Positions 26,278-35,239 are shown, numbered from the stretch's first letter. The stretch is DNA of 64,000 nt from Ornithinimicrobium pratense (GCF_008843165.1 NZ_CP044427.1:3348001-3412000); one strand, 5' to 3'. Notes: generated by a model from the letters alone, not told the origin. Numbers and translations: made by a program.

Positions 26278-27041
26278 GACTGGAGCCCTCCTCCGTCGAC
26301 GTTGATCCCCTGGCCGGTCATGCCGCTGTTGCGCACGCAGGTCAGCACCGCCTCGACGACCTCCTCGACGGTGATGAGCCGGTGGAGGGGGGACTTGGCC
26401 TCCAGCGCGGCGAGCGCCTGCTCGGGGGTGCGCCCGGTCTTGTCCACGATGCCCTGCACGGTCTGGGCGGTCATCGGCGTGTCCACGTAGCCGGGGCACA
26501 CGGCGTTGACGGTGACGCCCGTCCGGGCGAGCTCGGCGGCGGCGGAGCGCACCAGCCCGAGGACCCCGTGCTTGCTGGCGGTGTAGGCCGAGATGTAGGG
26601 CTCGCCGAGCTTGGCCGCCACGGAGGCGACGACGACGATCCGGCCGTGCTCGGCCTGCTTCATCGCGGGGATGGTGCGGCGCAGCAGCCGGAACGGGGCG
26701 GTGAGGTTGAGGTCGAGCATCTGCTGCCACTGCTCGTCGGTGGTCCGGTCCACCGAGGCGGAGACCCCTGCTCCGGCGTTGGCGACGACCACCTGCGGTG
26801 CAGCCCACTCCTGCTCGACCCGGTCGACCACCTCCTCGATCGCTCCTGGTGCCGTCAGGTCCGTCGGGAGCACGAGGGTGGGGCCGGCGCACCGGGCCGC
26901 GGTCTCCTCCAGCTGGTCGCGGCTGCGGGAGGTGAGGGCCACGGCATACCCCTCGTTGCTGAGGGCGGCGGCGACCCCCGCACCGATCCCGCGACCCGCC
27001 CCGGTGACCAGGGCGACGGGCTGCTCCAGACGTCTCGACAC
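26274..27041 (-). CDS. SDR-family oxidoreductase (3-oxoacyl/3-hydroxyacyl-CoA type)
   Basis: A 255-residue classical SDR. Cofactor motif TGAGRGIG, NAGAG, catalytic S in VASVAAKLG, Y and K in YTASKHGVLG, and PGYVDTPMT. SRSRDQLEE after strand 2 favours NADP(H) over NAD. GTG start at 27041 behind AAGG. First gene of a two-gene unit with the RidA-like gene and divergent from the hydrolase gene at 27119, sharing its operator region. Probably reduces or oxidises an alicyclic CoA intermediate. Confidence 0.87.
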   Translation of the reverse strand: MSRRLEQPVALVTGAGRGIGAGVAAALSNEGYAVALTSRSRDQLEETAARCAGPTLVLPTDLTAPGAIEEVVDRVEQEWAAPQVVVANAGAGVSASVDRTTDEQWQQMLDLNLTAPFRLLRRTIPAMKQAEHGRIVVVASVAAKLGEPYISAYTASKHGVLGLVRSAAAELARTGVTVNAVCPGYVDTPMTAQTVQGIVDKTGRTPEQALAALEAKSPLHRLITVEEVVEAVLTCVRNSGMTGQGINVDGGGLQS

Positions 27042-27062
27042 GCTGTGACCTTGCCACTATCC

Positions 27063-27090
27063 GTGACGACCGTCAAGATGGCGACATACT
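27063..27090 (+). promoter_or_regulatory. Promoter with perfect 12-bp palindrome TGACGACCGTCA
   Basis: -35 GTGACG (27063-27068), 16-base spacer, -10 CATACT (27085-27090), reading toward the BadI-like gene. The -35 overlaps TGACGACCGTCA (27064-27075), a perfect 5-2-5 palindrome. Same arrangement as at 16028-16055 and 19982-20009. It lies in the divergent gap with the SDR gene. Confidence 0.7.
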
Positions 27091-27118
27091 GAAAACGCGC
27101 CGCGACGAGGGAGCACAC

Positions 27119-27916
27119 ATGATCAGGCCCGAGGACTTCACCGACGTCACCTACGAGGTGGAGGAGAGCTGGGCGGTGGTCACCATCAACCGTCCGGAGC
27201 GCTACAACTCCTTCCGGGGCCGCACCGTCGATGAGCTGATCGCCGCCCTGAAGCACGCCTGGGCCGACTCGCGGGTGGCCTGCGTGATCCTCACCGGTGC
27301 GGGCGAGAAGGCCTTCTGCGCCGGCGGAGACGTCAAGGAACGGGCCGAGACCGGCAGCTACGGCGAGACCGAGTGGGGGTTGTTCCAGATCCAGCAGCTG
27401 CACCAGGTCATCCGCGACATCCCCAAGCCGGTCATCGCGGCCGTCAACGGCGTCGCGGTCGGCGGTGGCCACGTGCTGCACGTGCTGTGCGACCTGTCGG
27501 TGGCCAGCAGCACCGCCCGGTTCGGGCAGAGCGGGCCGCGGGTGGGCTCCTTCGACGCGGGCTTCGGCTCGGCCTACCTCGCGCGGGTGGTCGGCGAGAA
27601 GCGGGCTCGGCAGATCTGGTTCCTGCTCGATCTCTACGACGCCGAGACCGCCGAGCGCTGGGGCCTGGTCAACGACGTGGTCCCGCCGGAGCAGCTGATG
27701 GACAAGGCGCGCGAGTATGCCGCCAAGATCTCTTCTTACTCCCCCACCGCCCTGCGCTTCCTCAAGCACAGCTTCAACGCCGACTCCGACCACATGCAGG
27801 GCCTGGGAAATATCGCCTTCGCCGGCCTGGACCTGTTCGTGCAGACCGAGGAAGCCAAGGAGGGCGCCAACGCCTTCAGCGAGAAGCGGACGCCGGACTT
27901 CAGCCCCTGGCGCTGA
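27119..27916 (+). CDS. Enoyl-CoA hydratase/isomerase family, BadI/MenB-like ring hydrolase candidate
   Basis: A 265-residue crotonase-fold protein. The oxyanion-hole segments are CAGGDVKER and GVAVGGGHVLHVLCDLSVAS. The text GSFDAGFGSAYLARVVGEKRARQIWFL, with FDAG, is the hallmark of MenB and of BadI (2-oxocyclohexanecarboxyl-CoA hydrolase) rather than ordinary hydratases. BadI opens a 2-oxocyclohexane-carboxyl-CoA ring by hydrolysis. Deamination of the monooxygenase product would give exactly a 2-oxo ring CoA ester. ATG at 27119 follows GAGGGAG. Ring-opening is inferred; a plain hydratase role is the alternative. No other menaquinone gene is nearby, which argues against MenB. Confidence 0.85.
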   Translation: MIRPEDFTDVTYEVEESWAVVTINRPERYNSFRGRTVDELIAALKHAWADSRVACVILTGAGEKAFCAGGDVKERAETGSYGETEWGLFQIQQLHQVIRDIPKPVIAAVNGVAVGGGHVLHVLCDLSVASSTARFGQSGPRVGSFDAGFGSAYLARVVGEKRARQIWFLLDLYDAETAERWGLVNDVVPPEQLMDKAREYAAKISSYSPTALRFLKHSFNADSDHMQGLGNIAFAGLDLFVQTEEAKEGANAFSEKRTPDFSPWR

Positions 27917-28018
27917 GTCGCTCCCCTCGGCAGGACACGCGGGGTGGCCCCAGTGGCGGGCCACGGCGGCCGTCCGCTGCAGGTCGCGCGGTCGCAGAGC
28001 GCGCGAGATGATGCCGAG

Positions 28019-28834
28019 ATGACCACCACCCGAGAGTCCCTGGAGAGCGCCTCGGAGGCGCGTGGCCTGGCCGAGCTAGTGCTCGTGCGGCACGGCGAGA
28101 GTATGGGCAACCTGGCCGACCGTGCGGCGTTGGACGCAGGCGAGGCCTACATCGACATCGACGTCCGAGACGCCGATGTCGAACTGTCCGAGACCGGCAT
28201 CGAGCAGGCCCAGGCGGTGCGGGACTACCTGCGCAGCCTGCCTGAGGACCGGCGCCCGACCGCGGTGCTCAGCTCCCCATACCGTCGGGCCCGGCAGACG
28301 GCCGAGATCGTCGTCGAGGGTCTGGACCTGCCCCTCGTCGTCGACGAACGAGTTCGGGAGCGGGACCTCGGCGCCTTCGACGGGATGACCTGGATCGGCA
28401 TCGAGCAGGAGCACGCGGACGAGTCCCGTCGGCGTCAACGGGTCGGCAAGTACTACTACCGTCCGCCCGGCGGCGAGAGCTGGGTGGACGTGGTGCAGCG
28501 GGTGCGGCAGATCCTGCTCGAGCTGCAGGAGAGGTATGCCGGGGAGCGGCTGTGGGTGTTCTCCCACCAGGCCACGGTCATGAGCTTCCGGGTGGCCGTG
28601 GAGGGGCTAGGGGAGGCTGAGGTGTTGGCCGCCGACAAGAAGACGCCGCTGGCGAACTGCTCGACGACTGTCTATCGCGCCGGCGACGACGGCCTTGAGC
28701 TGGTGACCTACGGCGACACGACGGCGGTCGACCGGGCCGGTGAGGATGTGACCCACGAGCCGTCGCACGGGGCCGGCGACGGGCAGGACGAGAGCCACCA
28801 GAGCTCCCGGCGCGCCGCGGGGCAGGGCCGATGA
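28019..28834 (+). CDS. Histidine phosphatase family protein
   Basis: A 271-residue phosphoglycerate-mutase-like phosphatase. LVRHGESMGN holds the phosphorylated His, SSPYRRARQTAE the second Arg, ERDLGAFDG the acid segment, and VFSHQATVM the second His. A Gly/Asp/Ser-rich tail of about 40 residues is probably disordered. Start ATG 28019 (MTTTRESLES). The stop overlaps the ATG of the next gene by four bases, so it is co-translated with the NAD(P)H-hydrate dehydratase. Substrate unknown. Confidence 0.88.
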   Translation: MTTTRESLESASEARGLAELVLVRHGESMGNLADRAALDAGEAYIDIDVRDADVELSETGIEQAQAVRDYLRSLPEDRRPTAVLSSPYRRARQTAEIVVEGLDLPLVVDERVRERDLGAFDGMTWIGIEQEHADESRRRQRVGKYYYRPPGGESWVDVVQRVRQILLELQERYAGERLWVFSHQATVMSFRVAVEGLGEAEVLAADKKTPLANCSTTVYRAGDDGLELVTYGDTTAVDRAGEDVTHEPSHGAGDGQDESHQSSRRAAGQGR

Positions 28835-29715
28835 GCCGGCCTGCGCCGGAGGTCGTTACCCCGCACCTGCTGCGGGGATGGCCGCTGCCCGAGCTGAAGG
28901 CCGACAAGGAGTCCCGGGGCCGGGTCCTGATCGTGGGCGGCAGCCGCTACAACCCCGGCGGGGCGCTGCTCGCGGCCGAGGCCGCCCTGCGCGTGGGTGC
29001 GGGCAAGGTCCAGGTCGTGACCACCGAGTCCACCGCCACCGCACTGGCCGTCGCCCTGCCCGAGACGATGGTCCGGGGCGTGTCCGAGGACAGCACCGGG
29101 CAGCTGACGCTGGAGGCTGCTGACATCGCCGTCGAGCTGGCGCAGGAGTGCGAGGCGGTGCTCATCGGCCCCGGCCTGGGCGACCCGGAGTCGGCTCGAG
29201 CACTGACGGCCCGGATCCTGCCGGGTCTGCAGACGAGCGTGGTGCTCGACGCGCTGGCGCTGGTCGCCGTCACCGAGGATCCGTCCTGCCTGGAGCACCT
29301 GCAGGGCCGGGCCGTCCTCACCCCCAACCTGACCGAGCTGGCCCGCACCTTGGGCTGGGAGGACGCCAAGGTGGAGGCCGACCCGCGCGAGGCGGCGCTC
29401 CGGCTCGCCGCCCGGACCGGCGTCTGCATCTCCTCGGGCGGCGTCGTGACCTGGACGGCCCACCCCGACGGCCGGTCGTGGGCCGGCGCGGTCGGTGGGC
29501 CGGGACTGGGCACCTCCGGCTCGGGTGACGTCAAGGCGGGGGCGGTCACCGGCCTCTGCGGTCGCGGGGCCGAACCCTCCCAGGCCGCGGTGTGGGGCAG
29601 CCACCTGCACGGCAGCGCCGGCGACCGGCTCACGGCTGAGCTGGGGCCGGCCGGCTTCCTGGCGCGAGAGCTCACCCTGCAGATCCCACGGGTACTGGCT
29701 GAGCTGGATACCTGA
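28831..29715 (+). CDS. nnrD: ADP-dependent NAD(P)H-hydrate dehydratase
   Basis: A 294-residue ribokinase-fold protein of the YjeF C-terminal family, which repairs hydrated NAD(P)H. RGRVLIVGGSRYNPGGALLAAEAALRVGAGKV is the family start, followed by GPGLG, TPNLTELARTLG and the nucleotide site GGPGLGTSGSGDVKAGAVTGL. Length matches stand-alone NnrD without the epimerase domain. It overlaps the phosphatase gene by four bases and ends before a strong hairpin. Confidence 0.88.
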   Translation: MSRPAPEVVTPHLLRGWPLPELKADKESRGRVLIVGGSRYNPGGALLAAEAALRVGAGKVQVVTTESTATALAVALPETMVRGVSEDSTGQLTLEAADIAVELAQECEAVLIGPGLGDPESARALTARILPGLQTSVVLDALALVAVTEDPSCLEHLQGRAVLTPNLTELARTLGWEDAKVEADPREAALRLAARTGVCISSGGVVTWTAHPDGRSWAGAVGGPGLGTSGSGDVKAGAVTGLCGRGAEPSQAAVWGSHLHGSAGDRLTAELGPAGFLARELTLQIPRVLAELDT

Positions 29716-29790
29716 AGCGTCGGCGTTCTTCTTCCACCGGCCTGGTGTCCGGGGAGGCTGTCCCAACCCGCACACACGGGCGCACACGGG

Positions 29791-29826
29791 CGGTGCCCCG
29801 CCGACGGGGAGGTCGACGGGGCACCG
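29791..29826. terminator. Hairpin between nnrD and the subtilisin gene
   Basis: Stem arms of 15 bases (CGGTGCCCCGCCGAC and its near-complement, one mismatch) with a six-base loop, between convergent genes. Likely serves both. Confidence 0.75.
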
Positions 29827-29845
29827 CGTGCGGGGGCTAGCCAGG

Positions 29846-32800
29846 TCAGTCGCGACCCAGCAGGTCCTCCAGCTCCTCGATCACCTTGTCGGCGACCGCG
29901 TCGGTCCCACCGAGCACGACGACCTTCTCCGGCCACAACCGCTCCAGAGCACGCTCGATCGCACCGGGCAGACCATCATGGCGGGTGATCAACAACGGCT
30001 CATGATCCGAGCCAGCCTTCGCGCCACCAGCCAACGCATCCGGCCAGTTCTGACCAGAAGCCAGGTAGACCGTGTCCGCGCTCGCGACCTCAGCGAACAA
30101 CCGGGCCGAGGTGATCCACCGGTTCAGACCACCAGTACGCGTCGTCGGCGCCCACTGACGCAGCTCACGCACCACCGACTGGTCCACCGCACCCTCAGCA
30201 CCCAGGACCGTGATCTGGCTCGGAGCCAGCGCATCCAGAGCAGCAGCAGTCGCCGACGGGATCTCCGTACGACGGACCAACAGCACCGGGTAGTCCAACG
30301 CACCAGCACGAGCCGCCGCGGACAACGCGTCCGGGAAGTCCACACCAGTAGCGACGAACACCCGATCCGCAGTACCAAACTCGGCAGCCACCGCAGCAGC
30401 AGTGCCATACCGGTTCGTACCCGCGACCCGCTCCACCGGCGCACCTGTCACAGCCGCAGCCTCGACCAGCACAGCATCCGAAACCGCGACCGGACCACCC
30501 AGCACCACCACCCGCTCCGGAGCCAGACGCTCCAGCTCAGCGATCGTGGAGTTCGGCAGCGCACCGTGCCGGGTCAGCAGCACTGGAGCATCCAACGAAC
30601 CAGCCAGGGCCGAACCCGTCAACGCGTCCGGGTAGTCCAGACCAGTGGCCAAGAACACCACCTCGGCGCCCGCCTCATACGTCGAGGACACCGCCGCAGC
30701 CGTGCCATACCGGTTCCTACCTTCCCACCGCTCGACCTCAAAACCGGGCTCCGGCTCCTCCCCGGCCTCAACGACCAGGGTCACCGAGATCGACTCCAGC
30801 TCCTGCCCGGTGTCGGTGGTCACCTCCACCTGCGTGGTGTAGGTGCCCGCCTCCAGCCCGGCAGCGTCGGTGGTGAACGCGACGTCGACCGAGTCATCGG
30901 CCTCCACCGTGAACTCCTCCGGAGCCACCGTCAGCCAGTCCGCGTCGTGAGCCAGGCTCACCTCGGCGTCGGCGTCACCGGTGTTGGAGAAGGCCACCTC
31001 GGTCGTCTCCGAGCCACCGAACTCCACCGTGTGCTCCACCGTGGTCGGCTCGACCTCGATCACGCCCACCGGGGGCTCGGTGTCATCGGTGACGGTCATC
31101 GTGACCGGGATGTCGTCGACGGACTGGGGGGTGTTGCTCCGCACCCGGATGGCTGCGGAGTAGGTGCCCAGGTCCAGACCGGTGGAGTCGGTGGTGACCG
31201 TCACCTCGACGGAGTCACCGGCCTCCACGGTGAAGGTCTGGGGGTCCAGGTCCAGCCACTCGACATCGGTCGTGGTGACACAGTCGTCCCAGCCGGGCAG
31301 GCGCTCGGCGTTGGCGACCGGCGTGAATCCGCCGGTGGAGCCGCCGACCTTGACGATCCCGCAGGCGATGTCACCTCGGTAGACCGGCGTCCCGGCCGGA
31401 GCCAGCGTGGTCCACTGCCCGCCGTCAAAGGCGTAGGTGGCGTTGCTGACCGCACCCGCGCCCGCTCCCTGGACACCGCCCTGGACCACGAACATACCGT
31501 TGGCCGTCGTGGCACCGGCGGCCCAGTGCGGGGCCGGGGCGTTCTCCGCCGGGCTCCAGGCATCCGCGCCCACGTCGTAGACGTAGGTGGAGGCAATGCC
31601 GCCGGAGCCGGGGTTACCTCCGGAGCAGACCAGCTCGCCCTCGACCGCGCCGCACACCGCGAACGCGGCGCCCGTCGGGTAGTTGGCGAGGCTCTCCCAG
31701 GTGTCCGACGCCACGTCGTAGGCCATCGTGACGTTGCTCATCGGGGTGCAGTCGTTGGTGGAGCACCCACCGACGACGTACATGACCCCGTCGATCACCG
31801 CGGTCCCCGAGGCGGAGACCGCGGTCGGGGCCGAGGCCACCTGGGTCCAGGAGTTGGCACCCGCGTCGTAGACGAAGGTGTCGGTGGTGGTGGCGCTCGC
31901 CACCCAGCCGCCGCTGACGACGATCTGGTCCCCGACGGCCTCCGCGTTCATCGCCGAGGTCGCCTGCGGCAACGGCGCGGCAGCCTGCCAGGTCTGCGTG
32001 TCGGCGTCGAACCGGTTGACGTCCGCGAAGGCCGCGGTCCCGGTCGTTCCGCCCAGCACGTAGGCCTCACCCTCGAGGTTGACCATCCGGTTGTCCATCA
32101 CGACCCGCGGGTAGTTCGGCAGCGACTCCCAGGTGTCGTTCGGGGCCAGGACGCCCTCATCGAGGGTGCCCACCGCGGCCTCGTCGTCCGCGAAGGCAGC
32201 GAAGCTGGTCGGGACGTCCAGCAGGACCGGCTCCAGGTCGGCGCCCTGGGCGGCCGGTGCCGTGTAGCCACCGTCCCGCTCCAGCAGCTCGACCTCGACG
32301 GTGCTGGTGCCCTCGTTGGTGATGGTCAGGGTGTGCTCCTCGACCTCGTCTGGACCCTGCGTCGAGTTGATCTCGGTCGGGTCCACGACGATCAGGCCCG
32401 AACCGAGGACGAAGTCCGCGCGCACGACGTCGCCGTCGACGACGGTCACGTCCTGCGACTGGGTCTCGTAGTTGGTGGCCGAGGCCTGGAAGGTGTTCTC
32501 CCCCGTGGTGTTGGAGAAGATCCAGTAGAACCCGTCGTCGAGGTTGTCGTCAGCCGGCGTCGCCGCCGTCAGGCCGCTCTGGTCCTCCTCGTCCACGTTG
32601 GTCACCGTGGCGCCCACGATGCCCTCGCCAGCACCGTCATAGACGTTGCCGACGACATAACCGCCTTCACCGGCGGGGACGCAGGAACGCTCGCCGACGA
32701 AGACGTCGTCGATCTGCCACCACCAGCCCCAGGTGCCCTGGTAGGTGAACCCGACGCGCACGTCGCTCTCTCCAGCCGCCATGGGCAGCTGGAGCATCTC

Positions 32801-35146
32801 CTCGCGCGGACCCCTGCGAGAGGCGGTCCACTGCTCGACGTCCTCCCAGGTCTCCCCACCGTCCAGGCTGACCCGGACGGTCGCACTGTCGTTGGTGAAC
32901 CGGTAGTAGTCGGATTTGAAACCGACCGCCGGAGATTCATTGTCGGACATGTCGACCGACGGGGTCGCCAGAGTGGTGTTCTGGGTCTGTCCACTGCCGT
33001 AGGCGTCGGAGTTGACCACGGCGAAGCCACCCTCGCCACCGGTGAGGTTGCCCCGGTTGCCCGGGTCGTCGAAGCGCCATACCTGGCCGTTGCCCTGGTG
33101 GTCGATCACGTCCCAGCCCTCGGGCGCGCTCTCCTCGTCAAAAGTCTCCCAGACGCCGTCGGTGGTGATGTGGTAGCCGGGGGCCGTGCAGGTCACTGCG
33201 TCGACCGGGACTGCAAAATTCTCCGTCGCGTCGCCGCTGACCGTGACCTCCCGTGAGGGGGTGGTGTACCCGGGGTACTGCACCTGCACGCTGAGCGTGT
33301 AGGTGGCGCCCGAGGGGATGTCCAGGGAGTACTCCCCCGTCTCGGGGTCTGAGTAGGTGGCCTCAGGCGTGCCGTCCACCGCAATCCGGGCGTACAGCGG
33401 GAAGCCGTAGCCGGACCCGTCGGTGACGACGCCGCTGAGGCTCGCCGTGTCTGCCGGGTCGAGCGCGATGTTGACCGTGGCGGTCTCATCAGCGACGACC
33501 GTCACCGTTTCCGTCTCGGTCTCGTAACCGAACGCGCTGACCGTCAGGTCGTACTCACCGGCCGACAGCATGGTGCTGAACGCACCCTCGCTGTTGGTGA
33601 CCACGGTGCGGTCCATCGGCCCGACCACGTGCACCGAGGCGTTCGCGATCGCCGAGTCGTCGGTGCTGTCGGTCACCACACCGGCGAGCGTGCCGGCGCC
33701 ATCGATCGGAGCCGCGTCCACCAGGGCGCGGGCGTCGAGGCGACCCTCACCGAAGACGTTGTTGTTCTCCGGGGTGCCGCCGCACTGCAGGTTCTCGGTG
33801 TCGATCGCGGTCCCGTCGAGCAGGTTCCGCGTTCCCTCGACATCGCCCCGCAGGGCCGGCGCAGCCGACCAGGCCAGGGCAACGGCACCCGCCACGTGCG
33901 GGGAGGCCATCGAGGTGCCGTTGTAGCTGGCGTAGCCGTTGCCGGGGATGGAGGAGCGGACCGCCGTGCCGGGGGCGGAGATGTCCGGCTTGATGGTGCC
34001 GTCCTCGCCGTAGCCGCGGCCCGAGCCGGGGTTGATGGTGTGACTACTGGTGTGATTGCCCACCGAGTAGGAGATGGCCAGGCTGCCCGGTGCTCCGGAG
34101 CTCTGGCAGCCCAGGGCGCCGGAGTTGCCGTTGGCGAAGACGCCGAACTGGCCGGAGGCCGCCCAGGCCTCGATGACATCCGCCATGAACGGGTCGTTCG
34201 ACGGCTGGGTCGTGCCCCAGGAGTTGTTGATGATGTGCGGGCGCATGCTGACGTCAGGGTTCTGACCGCTCAGGTCGGTCGGGGCCAGCATCCACTGACC
34301 CGATGACAGGAGGGCCGCGTCCGAGGGGCAGCAGCCGTTGGCCGCGATCCACTTGGCCCCCGGCGCCACACCGATCTGGTTGTCGCCGCCGTCGTCACCC
34401 ACCATCGTGCCGGTGACGTGGGTGCCGTGCCCATTGGTGTCAGCGGGGACGCTGGGAGAGGTCCCCGCCGCGTCGAACCAGCTGTAGTTGTGGTCCGCTG
34501 TGCCGGTCTCGGCGTCCCAGCCGCGGTACTGCTCCTTCAATGCCGGGTGGTCCCACTGGGCGCCGGTGTCGATCGAGGCGACGACGATGTCCTCACCCTC
34601 GAAGCCGTCCGCCCACACCTCGGGTGCCTTGACGTCGTTGACGCCCCACTCGACCGCGTTCGGCGCCTTCTCCGGCACCGTGGGGACGATCTCGGGGATC
34701 TCGATCTGCATGGTCGGATAGATGCCCTCGACCCCCGCAGCGAGCGACATCGAGTTGACCAGGTCGGCGTCTGCGGCGCTGACCCGGATCGAGTTGGTCG
34801 CCCAGAAAGCCTCATAGTCCACCCCCTGGACGTCCAGGCTGGAGCGCAGCGTGTCCTGGCTGGACTCGGCGGTCGCCTGGAGAGCGTCCACCACCGCCTG
34901 CCCGCGCGCGTTCCAGTCCGAGATCGCAGCGAACTGCGACATGTCCGGCCGCTCGGCGAACCGGACCCAGACGTCCGCCCGCCCCTCGGCCTGCAGCTCG
35001 GCGCTCACATCGGCATCGATGGAGCCTCCTGAGCCATTCCCGTCAGGGGTGGGTGCTGCCGCAGCGGGCAACCCTGCCATCCCCGAGGTCACTAACGACG
35101 CGGCGGCCAGTGTGGCCCACCAACGCCGTCGACCCGAATGTTCCAT
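29846..35146 (-). CDS. Secreted subtilisin (S8) protease with kelch and cell-wall-binding (CWB2) repeats
   Basis: A 1766-residue secreted protein. A signal peptide (residues 1-31, ending AAAA) is followed by a propeptide-like region and the S8 catalytic domain with D193 (ASIDTG), H240 (GHGTHV) and S412 (NGTSMASPHVAG). Two carboxypeptidase-regulatory/PEGA-like beta domains follow (about 485-640), then a region like the C-terminus of immune-inhibitor-type proteases (665-820). Kelch-type repeats (about 1000-1250), two beta-sandwich repeats, and three PF04122 CWB2 repeats (about 1470-1760, RYGTAA..FLATG..PDALTG) complete it. CWB2 repeats hold proteins on the cell wall. ATG 35146 follows GAGAGGA. 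The CWB2 part has visibly different codon use. Confidence 0.9.
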   Translation of the reverse strand: MEHSGRRRWWATLAAASLVTSGMAGLPAAAAPTPDGNGSGGSIDADVSAELQAEGRADVWVRFAERPDMSQFAAISDWNARGQAVVDALQATAESSQDTLRSSLDVQGVDYEAFWATNSIRVSAADADLVNSMSLAAGVEGIYPTMQIEIPEIVPTVPEKAPNAVEWGVNDVKAPEVWADGFEGEDIVVASIDTGAQWDHPALKEQYRGWDAETGTADHNYSWFDAAGTSPSVPADTNGHGTHVTGTMVGDDGGDNQIGVAPGAKWIAANGCCPSDAALLSSGQWMLAPTDLSGQNPDVSMRPHIINNSWGTTQPSNDPFMADVIEAWAASGQFGVFANGNSGALGCQSSGAPGSLAISYSVGNHTSSHTINPGSGRGYGEDGTIKPDISAPGTAVRSSIPGNGYASYNGTSMASPHVAGAVALAWSAAPALRGDVEGTRNLLDGTAIDTENLQCGGTPENNNVFGEGRLDARALVDAAPIDGAGTLAGVVTDSTDDSAIANASVHVVGPMDRTVVTNSEGAFSTMLSAGEYDLTVSAFGYETETETVTVVADETATVNIALDPADTASLSGVVTDGSGYGFPLYARIAVDGTPEATYSDPETGEYSLDIPSGATYTLSVQVQYPGYTTPSREVTVSGDATENFAVPVDAVTCTAPGYHITTDGVWETFDEESAPEGWDVIDHQGNGQVWRFDDPGNRGNLTGGEGGFAVVNSDAYGSGQTQNTTLATPSVDMSDNESPAVGFKSDYYRFTNDSATVRVSLDGGETWEDVEQWTASRRGPREEMLQLPMAAGESDVRVGFTYQGTWGWWWQIDDVFVGERSCVPAGEGGYVVGNVYDGAGEGIVGATVTNVDEEDQSGLTAATPADDNLDDGFYWIFSNTTGENTFQASATNYETQSQDVTVVDGDVVRADFVLGSGLIVVDPTEINSTQGPDEVEEHTLTITNEGTSTVEVELLERDGGYTAPAAQGADLEPVLLDVPTSFAAFADDEAAVGTLDEGVLAPNDTWESLPNYPRVVMDNRMVNLEGEAYVLGGTTGTAAFADVNRFDADTQTWQAAAPLPQATSAMNAEAVGDQIVVSGGWVASATTTDTFVYDAGANSWTQVASAPTAVSASGTAVIDGVMYVVGGCSTNDCTPMSNVTMAYDVASDTWESLANYPTGAAFAVCGAVEGELVCSGGNPGSGGIASTYVYDVGADAWSPAENAPAPHWAAGATTANGMFVVQGGVQGAGAGAVSNATYAFDGGQWTTLAPAGTPVYRGDIACGIVKVGGSTGGFTPVANAERLPGWDDCVTTTDVEWLDLDPQTFTVEAGDSVEVTVTTDSTGLDLGTYSAAIRVRSNTPQSVDDIPVTMTVTDDTEPPVGVIEVEPTTVEHTVEFGGSETTEVAFSNTGDADAEVSLAHDADWLTVAPEEFTVEADDSVDVAFTTDAAGLEAGTYTTQVEVTTDTGQELESISVTLVVEAGEEPEPGFEVERWEGRNRYGTAAAVSSTYEAGAEVVFLATGLDYPDALTGSALAGSLDAPVLLTRHGALPNSTIAELERLAPERVVVLGGPVAVSDAVLVEAAAVTGAPVERVAGTNRYGTAAAVAAEFGTADRVFVATGVDFPDALSAAARAGALDYPVLLVRRTEIPSATAAALDALAPSQITVLGAEGAVDQSVVRELRQWAPTTRTGGLNRWITSARLFAEVASADTVYLASGQNWPDALAGGAKAGSDHEPLLITRHDGLPGAIERALERLWPEKVVVLGGTDAVADKVIEELEDLLGRD

Positions 35147-35200
35147 GAACAGTCCTCTCCGTTGAGAAAGGGCGGCCGACACGCCACCCACACTGTTGTG

Positions 35201-35229
35201 ACACTAGGTTCAGCCACCGAGGGGGGCAA
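35201..35229 (-). promoter_or_regulatory. Promoter of the subtilisin gene
   Basis: Minus strand: -35 TTGCCC (35224-35229), 17-base spacer, -10 TAGTGT (35201-35206), about 55 bases before the start codon. Confidence 0.55.
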
Positions 35230-35239
35230 TGGCTGTTCA

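Noticed and set aside
27119..27916. menB (naphthoyl-CoA synthase)
   Set aside because: The sequence is close to MenB, but no other menaquinone gene is nearby and the promoter is shared with the aromatic island; BadI-like is preferred, though not proven.
29495..33256. Very long plus-strand open frame (1253 codons)
   Set aside because: It is antisense to the subtilisin gene and has His/Arg/Gly-rich composition without domains; GC-rich third positions keep the opposite strand open.
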